Source of the DNA: a virus
DNA length: 33,567 nucleotides
Strand: one strand, 5' to 3'
IMG/VR virus record: IMGVR_UViG_3300020171_000087
Location: 1 to 33,567 of that record
Positions 13,295 through 21,480 of the stretch are shown piece by piece; the first letter of the stretch is position 1, and each line of letters begins with the position of its first letter. The notes under the pieces were generated by a model that saw nothing but the letters and a program-made list of their open reading frames with translations, ran no database searches and was not told the DNA's origin. A program made the position numbers and the translations under genes.

Positions 13295-13548
13295 ACAGAA
13301 TACTTATCCAATCTGCGGTGTTGAATGCGAAAGACAATTATGAAGCTCTTTACAAGGAATTGAGGTCGGCGTTGGATGGTAGCAAAGATAGATTGACTAT
13401 TGCCGAAGTTGAGGCGTTACAGAAAGACTTGGATGAGGGGATGGACTTGGCGGGGCGGATTGATGCAGTGGTTTCGCAGTTTCGCGTTCTGGCTACGAAT
13501 GGCGAAAGAGAAAAATTATTAAAGGTCGGAAAAGAAATAAAACTATGA
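13291..13548 (+). CDS. hypothetical helical protein
   Basis: 85 residues, charged, mainly helical, with no recognised motif. It overlaps both neighbours by 4 nt. An AAAGGTCG octamer near its 3' end finishes 17 nt before the next ATG. Confidence 0.6.
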   Translation: MNRILIQSAVLNAKDNYEALYKELRSALDGSKDRLTIAEVEALQKDLDEGMDLAGRIDAVVSQFRVLATNGEREKLLKVGKEIKL

Positions 13549-13733
13549 GCAAGAAACCGATAATCCAAATTAGCGTTAAGTGGTTTGACGAGGGAGGGAC
13601 TGAACAGGAAGTATCTGGCGAGTATCTTACTTGGGAATCAGCCGAAGAAGGTTTAGGCAAGCTTGAAAGGGCTTACGAAAAAGGGGTTGTTGAAGCCGAA
13701 CAAAGGGTAGAAGAAGAAAGGTCGGAAGAATAA
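13545..13733 (+). CDS. small acidic hypothetical protein
   Basis: 62 residues: a short beta-like N-terminus (PIIQISVKWFD) and a Glu-rich helical C-terminus. ATGA overlap upstream. A strong hairpin begins 8 nt after the stop. Family not recognised. Confidence 0.55.
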   Translation: MSKKPIIQISVKWFDEGGTEQEVSGEYLTWESAEEGLGKLERAYEKGVVEAEQRVEEERSEE

Positions 13734-13740
13734 GGGTTGG

Positions 13741-13788
13741 ATATCGGAGTGGTTTTTATGCGGCAACACTTAAAGACCATTCCGATAT
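13741..13788 (+). other. long-stem RNA hairpin
   Basis: ATATCGGAGTGGT pairs with ACCATTCCGATAT (13 bp, one G-U) around a 22-nt loop. No T-run follows, so it is not a normal terminator. It separates two coupled gene blocks and may protect or process the mRNA. Confidence 0.55.
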
Positions 13789-13804
13789 AAACAAGATAAA
13801 TAAA

Positions 13805-13984
13805 ATGAAATACCAATACCAAAAATTAGCACAAAAAGTTAATGATGTAGCTGATATAGTAGATAGGGAGTTGGAGGGTTCTATTTACGCAGATGAGTTA
13901 AATAATATTGCTGATAAGATAAGAAATATACCAGATTTCATTAAAAGGGCGGAAAGTGTCAAGGAAACTAAAAAGAAAAAATGA
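13805..13984 (+). CDS. small helical protein upstream of ERF
   Basis: 59 residues, charged and helical, starting MKYQYQKLAQKVND. It ends in an ATGA overlap with the ERF gene, so it is co-translated with it. Its N-terminus is loosely similar to KKLAQELKEL of the 13053 product. Function unknown, perhaps linked to recombination. Confidence 0.55.
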   Translation: MKYQYQKLAQKVNDVADIVDRELEGSIYADELNNIADKIRNIPDFIKRAESVKETKKKK

Positions 13985-14445
13985 AAAACCTATATAAGAA
14001 ATTACTAAATGTTCAAAAGGAAGTCGGTGCGATAACCAAAGACTCCACCAATCCATTCTTCCACTCACAATATTTTGACATCAACGGATTGTTAGCCGAG
14101 TTGAAACCTTTATTGAGCAAACAAGGGCTTGTAGTCTTACAACCTTTAACTAATGAAAACGGTAAGTTGTCACTAACAACCATAATAATTGATGAAGAAA
14201 GTGGAGAACGGATGGAAAGCACGACAATCCTCCCTGAAAATCCCGACCCTCAAAAAATGGGAAGTGCGATTACCTACTTTAGAAGATACTCATTACAAAG
14301 CTTCTTCTTGCTTCAAGCCGCTGACGATGACGCTGAAAAAGCTACGGATAGAACCCCCAAAACTCCAGCTTACACAGTTAAAAAAGATAAGCTAATTGAC
14401 GAAGCAATAGAGGCGGGAATAGATATTGGATTGGAAAATGGTTAA
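13981..14445 (+). CDS. erf: ERF-family single-strand annealing protein
   Basis: 154 residues. The pattern NPFFHSQYFDINGLLAELKPLLSKQGLVVLQ (about 23-53), and GSAITYFRRYSLQSFFLL (about 97-114) followed by DDDAE, is diagnostic of ERF/Sak-type phage recombinases. These anneal complementary single strands during recombination, concatemer formation and repair. It lies next to a possible single-strand-binding protein and upstream of a NinG-like nuclease, forming a recombination block. The stop codon lies in a 10-bp tandem repeat that runs into the next gene. Confidence 0.9.
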   Translation: MKNLYKKLLNVQKEVGAITKDSTNPFFHSQYFDINGLLAELKPLLSKQGLVVLQPLTNENGKLSLTTIIIDEESGERMESTTILPENPDPQKMGSAITYFRRYSLQSFFLLQAADDDAEKATDRTPKTPAYTVKKDKLIDEAIEAGIDIGLENG

Positions 14446-14465
14446 AAATGGTTAAAAATGGTTAA
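14435..14465 (+). repeat. 10-bp tandem repeat across a gene junction
   Basis: AAAATGGTTA is repeated three times. Each copy carries an ATG and a TAA. The first TAA ends ERF and the third ATG starts the next gene; the ATGs of copies one and two open only five-codon frames. Confidence 0.7.
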
Positions 14466-14811
14466 ACAAGTAATCTTTTTATCAAAGCGTGAGATAACCC
14501 ACGGAATGAAAGCAGGTCGTAAATGGACGCTCTGGGGTTATAAGGTCGCGGATGGAGTAGAATACACCTCATTCAAAAACGATTACCCTTTAGAAGAGCC
14601 AATGGAAATAGACTACGAAGAGTCGGAGAGCAAGGGCAGGGACGGCCGCGTGTTCATAAATAGAAGGTTGATAGAGCCCAAAGAAGGAATGAGAATGGCC
14701 AAAAAAGAACTCGACACAGGCGAAGAAATCCTTGATAAATTAAAAATTATAGAGTCAAGGGTCGATTCCATTCTGCGAGGATTAAAAATTCTCACGGATA
14801 AATTGTTATAA
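14458..14811 (+). CDS. hypothetical protein, possibly single-strand DNA binding
   Basis: 117 residues. The first half looks beta-rich (VIFLSKREITHGMKAGRKWTLWGYKV...EYTSFKNDYP), compatible with an OB fold; the C-terminal ~40 residues are a charged helix. Position directly after ERF would suit a single-strand-binding partner, but no family motif is certain. The start is the third ATG of the tandem repeat. An extended -10 promoter for the next gene overlaps its stop. Confidence 0.5.
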   Translation: MVKQVIFLSKREITHGMKAGRKWTLWGYKVADGVEYTSFKNDYPLEEPMEIDYEESESKGRDGRVFINRRLIEPKEGMRMAKKELDTGEEILDKLKIIESRVDSILRGLKILTDKLL

Positions 14812-14812
14812 T
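14804..14812 (+). promoter_or_regulatory. extended -10 promoter
   Basis: TGtTATAAT (hexamer 14807-14812), with no clear -35 box. The start of transcription would be about 14819, at the left edge of the structured leader that follows. Confidence 0.55.
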
Positions 14813-14818
14813 CAATTT

Positions 14819-14908
14819 GCTGGGGCTTTCGGGCCAGGTTCACATTACGGCGATTCCACTAAATTATTTAGTCGTCCGATAATCAAACTTCATCGAAGCC
14901 CTGGTTTA
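14819..14908 (+). ncRNA. structured 5' leader before 14909
   Basis: An outer helix pairs GGGCTT-t-CG (14823-14831) with CGAAGCCC (14894-14901). Inside, CGGCG/CG-t-CCG and ACTAA/TTAGT form a second arm with an ATTAT loop. The ATG follows 7 nt after the outer helix. It is a 90-nt leader in a genome where most promoters give leaderless mRNA, so a regulatory role is likely. No known class is recognised. Confidence 0.5.
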
Positions 14909-15133
14909 ATGAAAATGGACATCATCAGAGACAGAATAAGAATACTTTACGAACATAACCCTTTATGGTCGGACAAGAGGTTTTACGCCGAATATCTTAG
15001 GAAATACTGCGGCCGGATATGCTACGAAGTGTTGGTAGATGAGAAAACGCCGAGTATGGATACTTGTCTAAGACGCTTAAGAGAAGTTAAGGAAGAAAAG
15101 AGAAATAAGATAAGACAAACGACCTTAGTATGA
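14909..15133 (+). CDS. hypothetical protein, possible winged helix
   Basis: 74 residues, basic, with a helical pattern (IIRDRIRILYEHNPLWSDKRFYAEYLRKYCG ... TPSMDTCLRRLREVK) compatible with a small winged-helix DNA-binding fold. It overlaps the next gene (ATGA) and follows a structured leader. Function uncertain. Confidence 0.5.
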   Translation: MKMDIIRDRIRILYEHNPLWSDKRFYAEYLRKYCGRICYEVLVDEKTPSMDTCLRRLREVKEEKRNKIRQTTLV

Positions 15134-15570
15134 AAGCTCTTTCAAAAGATTATTCCGATTTAGTTGATGATTGTGTAAACCTTTTGAGCGAAAGGAAGTT
15201 CGACCTCTCCTTGAAAGACATCGAGTGGCGGTGGGAATTGGGAGAGTTGATAAACAAGTCGGAGTTCTATAAGAAATCGGGTAAGGGCAGTGGCGAGGCG
15301 ATTAAAAGATTAGCCAACGATATAGGCGTATCCAGTTCGAGCTTGTATGATTGCCTACATTTCGTGGAGAAATATCCCAAAGGTGTTTCCACGCTTGTGG
15401 AATCATTAAAGCCAGAAGCCAAGATTCTAAAGTGGTCTGATATTCGCCCCTTACTTGTTGAATCTCCCAGAGATTGTAAACACGAACCCGAAGAAGAAGT
15501 TTTAGCCATCACGAGGCAACGATGTAATTTATGCGGGAAAATACTAAGCGAAAAAAAGGAAAAAGCGTAA
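15130..15570 (+). CDS. hypothetical DNA-binding-like protein with C-terminal zinc knuckle
   Basis: 146 residues. The middle (GSGEAIKRLANDIGVSSSSLYDCLHFVEKYP, about 50-80) reads as a helix-turn-helix like that in DUF1016- or ParB-type proteins. The C-terminus has Cys-x-His and CNLCGK, which could bind zinc. It overlaps its neighbours at both ends. A regulatory role in the recombination block is possible. Confidence 0.5.
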   Translation: MKALSKDYSDLVDDCVNLLSERKFDLSLKDIEWRWELGELINKSEFYKKSGKGSGEAIKRLANDIGVSSSSLYDCLHFVEKYPKGVSTLVESLKPEAKILKWSDIRPLLVESPRDCKHEPEEEVLAITRQRCNLCGKILSEKKEKA

Positions 15571-15935
15571 GCCAGTTAAAGAAACTCGCTGATAAAGTTT
15601 TCAGCATTTATATCCGTCTGAAAGCGTCTAAAGGCGGAGTTTACGCTAAATGTTATACTTGCGGGGCAAGAAAGAAAGTGAGCGAATTACAAGCGGGGCA
15701 TTTCATCAGCCGGGGGAACAACGCTGTGAGGTATGACGAAATGAATGCGAGGCCGCAGTGTGTAGCGTGTAACATTTTCAAACACGGCAATATAGCGATA
15801 TTCGCCGCCAATCTCTTAGAAGAATATGGCGAAGAAAAGTTCAAAGAATTGATGGAGCGGGGCAAACAAACACATCAGTTTACGATTAGTGAATTAAAAA
15901 ACATAATCGAGTATTATAAAGAAAAACTAAAATGA
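15531..15935 (+). CDS. ninG: NinG/Rap-like recombination nuclease
   Basis: 134 residues. CYTCGARKKVSELQAGHFISRG (41-62) and YDEMNARPQCVACNIFKHGN (69-88) match NinG of lambdoid phages: four Cys, a catalytic-like His57 and an HNH-like fold. NinG (Rap) is a Holliday-junction nuclease of phage recombination. The C-terminal helices (about 95-134) also fit. The start overlaps the previous gene by 40 nt. Together with ERF it suggests a Red-independent recombination route. Confidence 0.85.
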   Translation: MRENTKRKKGKSVSQLKKLADKVFSIYIRLKASKGGVYAKCYTCGARKKVSELQAGHFISRGNNAVRYDEMNARPQCVACNIFKHGNIAIFAANLLEEYGEEKFKELMERGKQTHQFTISELKNIIEYYKEKLK

Positions 15936-16005
15936 AACCAAAACCGATTAAGATAAAGGTCGTCAAAAAATAAGTTGAAGAGATGAGTAAGCCTAAGACA
16001 AAAAT

Positions 16006-16092
16006 ATGAGTCAAGGAGAAAAAGATTGTTTAAAAATGTTAGTGGGTGTGGGATTTATGGCGATATTATTTTATATTATCTTATTAAAATGA
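16006..16092 (+). CDS. single-pass mini membrane protein
   Basis: 28 residues: short polar head and one hydrophobic helix (about 11-27). ATGA overlap with the next reading frame. Low certainty because of size. Confidence 0.35.
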   Translation: MSQGEKDCLKMLVGVGFMAILFYIILLK

Positions 16093-16302
16093 AACCAAAA
16101 ATCCCTCTCTTACGAAGAAGGCAGGCAGGTTGGGTATGAGGAAGGATTAAAGAGGCATACTTGGATGAAAGATGGGGTTACTTATGTGGGCAATGGAACT
16201 TTTACCTTAAAAGAATCATTAGAATCTTGTAGAAAAGAAGGTTTAATTACCTCCGAAATCTCCAAGAAGGAAGAGATTGACTTTTTAAGAGAAAAGAGTT
16301 AA
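16089..16302 (+). pseudogene. hypothetical gene broken by a one-base frameshift
   Basis: The ATG at 16089 reads MKPK and then leaves frame at a run of five A (16097-16101). Removing one A gives about 70 continuous residues to the TAA at 16300: KSLSYEEGRQVGYEEGLK, then HTWMKDGVTYVGNGTF, then LRE. The sequence is coherent and protein-like, so the gene is probably real and either carries a homopolymer error in the assembly or was recently inactivated. Family unknown. Confidence 0.5.
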
Positions 16303-16311
16303 AATAAACCA

Positions 16312-16695
16312 ATGAATGAGTTGGTAGCAACGCCAAAACTTGATTTAATTCTGAAAACCGACAAGGAGTTAAGACTTTATTTTATGATAGGCAGGAATAT
16401 AAAGGATGAAAAGGTGGTCGCAATTATAGGATACGAGCTGGAGAGCGTCTTACAGACCGCCCAGCAACAAAATCTCGGATATAACATTATTTATAAAGGG
16501 CAAAATGTTTTAATAAAAGACTTATTGGGCAGAATTAAGGTAGGCGAAGATATTGTCGGTGAATCTGTCATTGAAGCAAAACAAGAAACGAGTAAAGAAT
16601 CGTTTGTAAACGGACTGAAGTTAGTTGCGGATAGGTTTGTCGAGGGTTCTAATGATAAAAGAAGTCTGAAGAGAATTTTGGACAAAATAAAATGA
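16312..16695 (+). CDS. hypothetical protein
   Basis: 127 residues, beta-rich first part and charged helical C-terminus (about 85-127), no recognised domain. It overlaps the next gene (ATGA). It lies between the recombination block and the terminase. Confidence 0.6.
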   Translation: MNELVATPKLDLILKTDKELRLYFMIGRNIKDEKVVAIIGYELESVLQTAQQQNLGYNIIYKGQNVLIKDLLGRIKVGEDIVGESVIEAKQETSKESFVNGLKLVADRFVEGSNDKRSLKRILDKIK

Positions 16696-16919
16696 GGTTG
16701 ACCAAATTCCTCAAAAAATGCACTTCAGTAAGCAAATATGGCTGGTTTGAAACTGACTTAGGATTTAATGTGCGGAAACCTTTAGCGATCCCTATGTGGG
16801 ACATGGAGGCGGAAGATAAGCCAAAGGAAGTAAAACCACTTGAGGTTGAACCGACTAAATCATTGTGGCAGAGGATTAAGGAATGGTTCAAAAGATTATG
16901 GAAACGAAAAAATTATTAG
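16692..16919 (+). CDS. small hypothetical protein with basic aromatic tail
   Basis: 75 residues. The last ~22 residues (SLWQRIKEWFKRLWKRKNY) form a strongly amphipathic Trp/Arg/Lys helix that could sit on a membrane. The middle is Pro/Glu/Lys-rich. Function unknown. Confidence 0.55.
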   Translation: MRLTKFLKKCTSVSKYGWFETDLGFNVRKPLAIPMWDMEAEDKPKEVKPLEVEPTKSLWQRIKEWFKRLWKRKNY

Positions 16920-17002
16920 ATAGAATTTTAGATAGTATGATTTTTAAGATTATTTTATGGAGTTCTTTTGTTTTGTTTCTAATTTACACATATTCGCGAT
17001 AA
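16898..17002 (+). CDS. single-pass small membrane protein
   Basis: 34 residues from the ATG at 16898 (an in-frame ATG at 16883 would add five). One hydrophobic helix fills the C-terminal two thirds. It overlaps the preceding gene. Low certainty. Confidence 0.4.
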   Translation: METKKLLDRILDSMIFKIILWSSFVLFLIYTYSR

Positions 17003-17024
17003 AGGTCGGTAATAAAATTTAAAC

Positions 17025-17162
17025 ATGCCATTAACTAAAAAAGGACAAAAGATTAAAGCAGAGATGAAGAAAGAATATGGTGCTAAAAAAGGTGAACAGG
17101 TATTTTACGCATCACAAAGTAAAGGAACTATAAAGGGGACACATAAGAAGAGGAGTAGTTGA
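17025..17162 (+). CDS. small Lys-rich conserved phage-type protein
   Basis: 45 residues: MPLTKKGQKIKAEMKKEYGAKKGEQVFYASQSKGTIKG and a basic tail. This pattern (YGAKKGE.VFYAS..KGTI) is one I recall from short proteins encoded near terminase genes in many phages, where it has no firm function. The ATG is 17 nt after an AAAGGTCG octamer and 6 nt after TAAAAT. Confidence 0.6.
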   Translation: MPLTKKGQKIKAEMKKEYGAKKGEQVFYASQSKGTIKGTHKKRSS

Positions 17163-17184
17163 TTATTTGAATTAAATATCATTT

Positions 17185-17652
17185 ATGGCAAGAGGAGGGA
17201 AAAGAAAAGGAGCAGGTAGGAAAAGAGGGAAGAAAGAACCTGCTACTCTTGAAAAAGAGCGAGTATTAGCCGAAGTCCGTAATAAGATAATGAAACGGGC
17301 TGATAGATTGGTGGATGCTCAAACTTCATTGGGTTTAGGACAATCCTTTTTATACCGCATAGACACGATAACTGATGGGAAGGGGAAAACGACACGTTCC
17401 AAACCTATGCTTGTTGAAAGTCCAGAAGAAATATCTAATTACTTAGATGGGCAGTATGAGGATGAAGACGACAGATATTATTACATAACAACTAAGGAAC
17501 CTAATAATCAAGCTATAGACTCAATGATGAACCGATCCTTTGGCAAGCCAACCGAAAGTGTAGAATTAAGCGGGAAAGATGGAGGAGCGATACCAGTAGA
17601 TTTAGGAGTGATTATCAAGAAGGTATACGGGACTGATGAAGGTGCTAAATAA
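17185..17652 (+). CDS. terS: small terminase-like subunit
   Basis: 155 residues. It starts with MARGGKRKGAGRKRGKK, the Gly/Lys/Arg-rich opening common in small terminase subunits, followed by a helical region and a C-terminal segment (NRSFGKPTESVELSGKDGGAIPVDLGVIIKKVYG) seen in TerS-type proteins. TerS recognises phage DNA and hands it to TerL. The stop overlaps the large-terminase start (TAATG), the usual TerS-TerL order. Confidence 0.75.
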   Translation: MARGGKRKGAGRKRGKKEPATLEKERVLAEVRNKIMKRADRLVDAQTSLGLGQSFLYRIDTITDGKGKTTRSKPMLVESPEEISNYLDGQYEDEDDRYYYITTKEPNNQAIDSMMNRSFGKPTESVELSGKDGGAIPVDLGVIIKKVYGTDEGAK

Positions 17653-19088
17653 TGGAAAATAGCGAGCGGTTTGTTTTATCCGCTAAAAACGCGGGAGTTC
17701 CTAAAGACCAGTTAGAGAACTTTATTAGAGGGAAATACATCCCATTGCCTTGGCAATTAAAATTCCATGCGATAGCAAGGCAGTCTGACTTATCAGAGGG
17801 GCCGGTAGACATTGGAGTTGGCGGAGCAAGGGGCCCAGGTAAATCTCATGGAGTATTTGCTCAAGTAATGTTAGACGACTGCCAACGAATCAAGGGGCTT
17901 AAAGCGCTATTTCTCCGGCAGACAGGCAAGTCAGCGTCAGAATCGTTTGACGACCTCATATTGCGAGTATTACAAGGCAAGGTTAAGTATCTTTTTAATC
18001 GTTCAAATAACGTCTTGTATTTTCCAAACGGTTCAAGAGTCCTTTTAGGGGGGTTTGAAACGGAGAAAGATATAGATAAATATATCGGCATTGAATACGA
18101 CCTTATAGCCATTGAAGAACGCAATCAGCTTACAGCTGAAAAGGTGTTAAAACTTCGTGGTTCGTTAAGAACAAGCAAGGATAATTGGCGGCCGAGAGTT
18201 TATAGTTCATTCAATCCGGGAGGATTAGGCCACCAAGATTTAAAAGCCGAGTTTGTAGAGCCATATCGAAACCAAATAGAAACGACGACTCGATTTATCC
18301 CAGCTACTTATAGGGATAATCCATATTTGAACAAAGAATATATTGACTATCTCGAAAGTCTGCAGGGAGATTTGGGCAGGATGTGGAGGGAAGGAGATTG
18401 GGATATATTTGCGGGGCAGTTCTTTTCAATGTGGCGCAGAGAAAAGCATGTTGTTGAACCTTTTACTATCCCGAGTAGTTGGAAAAGACTGCGAAGTATA
18501 GACCCTTCGGGAAGGAATGGTTGGACGGCGTGCCATTGGTATGCGATAGATTATGATGGGAGCGTTTGGGTTTATAAGGAATGGTATGGCACAGGCAAAG
18601 ACGCGGATGAACACGCCAGAGAAATAGCAAGACTATCCGAAGGCGAGATTTATCCTTACACGGTTATTGACAACTCGGCTTTTTCTAAGATAGGATTACC
18701 GGAGACAATAGCCGAGGTGTATATCAGAAATGGAGTGCAGAATTTAGTTCCTTCATCAAAGAAAAGAGTTGAGGGTTGGAACTTTATGAACCAATATCTG
18801 CGGTGGGAAGAGAAGACTGATTTATCGGGAAATAAGGTGCAAATCGGCCCTAAAATTCACTATTTCTCAAACTGTAAAGATGCTATACGCACTATTCCAA
18901 CGCTTATACGAGACGAGCATAATCCTGAAGATGTTGACGATAGAGGGGAAGCGCATTTGGCGGATGCTGATAGATATTTGCTTCAGACATTAAGAGAATC
19001 AAAAACTCCAAAGCCGATGAGTTTTACCGAGCGAAGGTTGATGGAATTAAAAGAAAAAGAAGAACTCTTGCAAAATAGGAGATTTTAA
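17652..19088 (+). CDS. terL: large terminase subunit (ATPase/nuclease)
   Basis: 478 residues, normal length. Walker A is GGARGPGKS (57-65); Walker B with catalytic Glu is DLIAIEE (150-156). The C-terminal RNase-H-like nuclease is marked by RSIDPS (Asp284), a following beta-strand set (WYAIDYDGSVWVYKEWY) and TVIDNSAF (Asp340). It pumps DNA into the prohead and cuts concatemers. Overlaps both neighbours. The motif set is complete, so it should be functional. Confidence 0.95.
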   Translation: MENSERFVLSAKNAGVPKDQLENFIRGKYIPLPWQLKFHAIARQSDLSEGPVDIGVGGARGPGKSHGVFAQVMLDDCQRIKGLKALFLRQTGKSASESFDDLILRVLQGKVKYLFNRSNNVLYFPNGSRVLLGGFETEKDIDKYIGIEYDLIAIEERNQLTAEKVLKLRGSLRTSKDNWRPRVYSSFNPGGLGHQDLKAEFVEPYRNQIETTTRFIPATYRDNPYLNKEYIDYLESLQGDLGRMWREGDWDIFAGQFFSMWRREKHVVEPFTIPSSWKRLRSIDPSGRNGWTACHWYAIDYDGSVWVYKEWYGTGKDADEHAREIARLSEGEIYPYTVIDNSAFSKIGLPETIAEVYIRNGVQNLVPSSKKRVEGWNFMNQYLRWEEKTDLSGNKVQIGPKIHYFSNCKDAIRTIPTLIRDEHNPEDVDDRGEAHLADADRYLLQTLRESKTPKPMSFTERRLMELKEKEELLQNRRF

Positions 19089-19366
19089 TGTATAATTGTG
19101 GCAAAGATTTTAATAGTATGCTTAATTATTCGGATATAAAAAACGCTGCCAGAGAAAATAAAACAATTCTTGTGAAACAGGGTTCAACGAGTTCGTATTT
19201 TATCCCTGACGCTTTGAGAGCTTTAGATCGAGATAAATATATCAATAACTTTAAAATCCGTCACTGTGGGTTAGGAGTGTATCAAGCAATTAGTGGCGAA
19301 GGAGAAATTTGTGGCGTAAAGATTCAGATAACAGATAGAATAGAAGAGGAATTTGTGTTAAAATAA
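19088..19366 (+). CDS. hypothetical protein between terminase and portal
   Basis: 92 residues, mixed alpha/beta, three Cys, no recognised family. It starts in a TAATG overlap with TerL. Its place suggests a packaging or head accessory protein; not shown by the sequence. Confidence 0.55.
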   Translation: MYNCGKDFNSMLNYSDIKNAARENKTILVKQGSTSSYFIPDALRALDRDKYINNFKIRHCGLGVYQAISGEGEICGVKIQITDRIEEEFVLK

Positions 19367-19377
19367 AATGCCAAGAA

Positions 19378-19383
19378 TATAAT
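19378..19383 (+). promoter_or_regulatory. possible -10 box before the portal gene
   Basis: Perfect TATAAT with TTGTGT 19 nt upstream (19353-19358). It would start transcription near 19390, giving a leader of about 12 nt for the portal gene. Confidence 0.35.
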
Positions 19384-19401
19384 GAACTGTTACGATTATA
19401 A

Positions 19402-21480
19402 ATGCCAAAAGAATCAGTATTAAAAAAAGCTAAGAAGATAGACGAAACCGAACCATTAGTTCTTTCTTATTCTCCTACAGGTGAAAAACTGATTATCAGA
19501 GACCTAATCAAAGAGCGTTCGGAAGCGATGAAGAAGCATCGCAAGAACGTCTACGGAAAGGATATAGAGAAATTATGGAAAGATGCGGATGATGAGTGTA
19601 TCCCCCAAGAAGCAGGAGGAGGAAAACACGGAAACTTTATAACTACAACCGATGAATCGGGAAATTCCACCACAAGATTTGTAAATCAGGATATAACTGA
19701 TGACAAGGACGCTTGGAGAAGTAATAATTCAGAACCGACATTGTTCGTTAAAATACATACGGCAATGTCGATTATTATTTCCAGAGACCCTGAAGCATTT
19801 TTTCAGGCATTGAGCCGAAAATATGAAGCGACAACGGTATTAGCCCGTTCGCTGTGGAAAACCAGTTGGCTGATGGATTCTTCGAGGGAACAGGTTAAGT
19901 TGTTCGCTTTTAACCTTTGTAAATACGGTTGGTCTGCGGGCAGGACTTATCCTCGCATATTGAAACGAAATAAAGAGGTTTTGATTGAGCTTGACACCGA
20001 ACATCCGGAGAATAACAAGTACGAGAATAAAGTAATCACGGATTATAACGGAGTCCACCGGGAAGCATTAGATCCTTGGAAGACTTGGATTGACGAGATG
20101 ACCCGGCCTAATGACCCGTTTTCCACGAATGATTGGTATTTTGAGAAGGATTATTCTTATGACGGGGCGATGCTTGAATTCGGGCATCTTCAAAATTGGA
20201 AGTATGTTCCGAGAACCGCCCAACAATTAAACGATGAAAATCCTGATACAAGTGAGAGAAAAGACATCGTAACGATTGGTTTTTACGAGAATAAAAATAA
20301 GGATAAATATGGTATTTATGTGCCTTCTAACGGAGTTTTGCTTTATAGTTCTCCTCTTCCGAACGATGATGGGCTTTTATCTTTGTGGCATACCTATTGG
20401 ATGCTCCGAGATGCGAGAATCCCCTATGGCATAGGGATATGGGAAATTATCAAGCAAAAGAAAGGACTTTACGACAAGATGGTGAATATGACGATGGATC
20501 AGCTTGTCCTTTCAATCCTTAAAATGTTTTTCTATACAGGCACGAATCCAGTCGCAGGAGACGGGAAAATTAAAATTACTCCGGGCATAGGACATCAGAA
20601 CCTTGGGGGCAAAGTGGAATGGTTGGAAGTTCCAGGGCCTGGTAGCGAATCGTGGGAAGGATTAGGAACTCTCAAAAAAGGCATGGATGAGGATTCTGGT
20701 ATATCGGATACGGTAAGCAGTGATTTGGCTGGCAAGACATTAGGCCAAGACCTCTTATCAAGAGAAAATTCTTTGAAGAGAATGAATGTGCCGTTGGATA
20801 ATATCGCTGACGCGTTGAACCAAGAAGCATATATTTCTCTTTCATGGCTGGGTCAGACTTTAAGCATCCCCGAAGTCAGGGAGTTCACTGATGAGAACGA
20901 ACTTGCGGCTTATGAACTTGAAACGGGAATCAACAGGTTTGAAATCGCGGAAAAATATGATGAGATAGGAAATGTAACCGGAGTCGCCGCTTCATTCTAC
21001 CCAGAAATTCCGCTTAAAATGGAACAGAAAGAAGACCAGCTTGTTGAATCCAAAGAAAATCGGTTCTTTCAGTTAGGGAAAGACATACAGCCAGAACAAT
21101 TAAAGTGGAAAGGGATTATTACCGTAGAACCTCGTTCGATTCTTACTCCTTCGGTTGAGATTGAGAAACAAAGGAAATTGGAGTTGTTTAATGTTATTGT
21201 GCCGACATTACAAGGTTCGCCTGAACTATTTGCTAAGCCGATTAAACAGATATTAAAAGTAAACGAAGAAGATTTGTCTGATTGGCTTCCAGATACTTGG
21301 ATTCAGTACTTAGAAACGGGTGAACTTCCTATGCAACCGCAACCTTTATTTATGCCGACAGAAGGAGAAACTATGCAGGGTGAACAAGGTGTGGGGCAAA
21401 AGACGGCACAAACAGTCGTGCCGAGAGGCGAAGTAACTTCACCAACTCCTAAACAAACATTAGGAGGTTTAATGAGATAA
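19402..21480 (+). CDS. portal protein
   Basis: 692 residues, within the size range of large portal proteins of podovirus-like phages. It lies just downstream of TerL, contains a long central alpha/beta region, a stretch WRSNNSEPTLFVKIHTAMSIIISRDP (about 111-136) typical of portals of uncultured phages, and a C-terminal Pro/Gln-rich tail. It forms the dodecameric ring through which DNA enters and leaves. The assignment rests on position, size and general similarity, not on a short diagnostic motif. The stop overlaps the next ATG. Confidence 0.8.
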   Translation: MPKESVLKKAKKIDETEPLVLSYSPTGEKLIIRDLIKERSEAMKKHRKNVYGKDIEKLWKDADDECIPQEAGGGKHGNFITTTDESGNSTTRFVNQDITDDKDAWRSNNSEPTLFVKIHTAMSIIISRDPEAFFQALSRKYEATTVLARSLWKTSWLMDSSREQVKLFAFNLCKYGWSAGRTYPRILKRNKEVLIELDTEHPENNKYENKVITDYNGVHREALDPWKTWIDEMTRPNDPFSTNDWYFEKDYSYDGAMLEFGHLQNWKYVPRTAQQLNDENPDTSERKDIVTIGFYENKNKDKYGIYVPSNGVLLYSSPLPNDDGLLSLWHTYWMLRDARIPYGIGIWEIIKQKKGLYDKMVNMTMDQLVLSILKMFFYTGTNPVAGDGKIKITPGIGHQNLGGKVEWLEVPGPGSESWEGLGTLKKGMDEDSGISDTVSSDLAGKTLGQDLLSRENSLKRMNVPLDNIADALNQEAYISLSWLGQTLSIPEVREFTDENELAAYELETGINRFEIAEKYDEIGNVTGVAASFYPEIPLKMEQKEDQLVESKENRFFQLGKDIQPEQLKWKGIITVEPRSILTPSVEIEKQRKLELFNVIVPTLQGSPELFAKPIKQILKVNEEDLSDWLPDTWIQYLETGELPMQPQPLFMPTEGETMQGEQGVGQKTAQTVVPRGEVTSPTPKQTLGGLMR

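Noticed and set aside
15932-15973. 13-codon Lys/Pro-rich frame after ninG
   Set aside because: Too short and without independent evidence.
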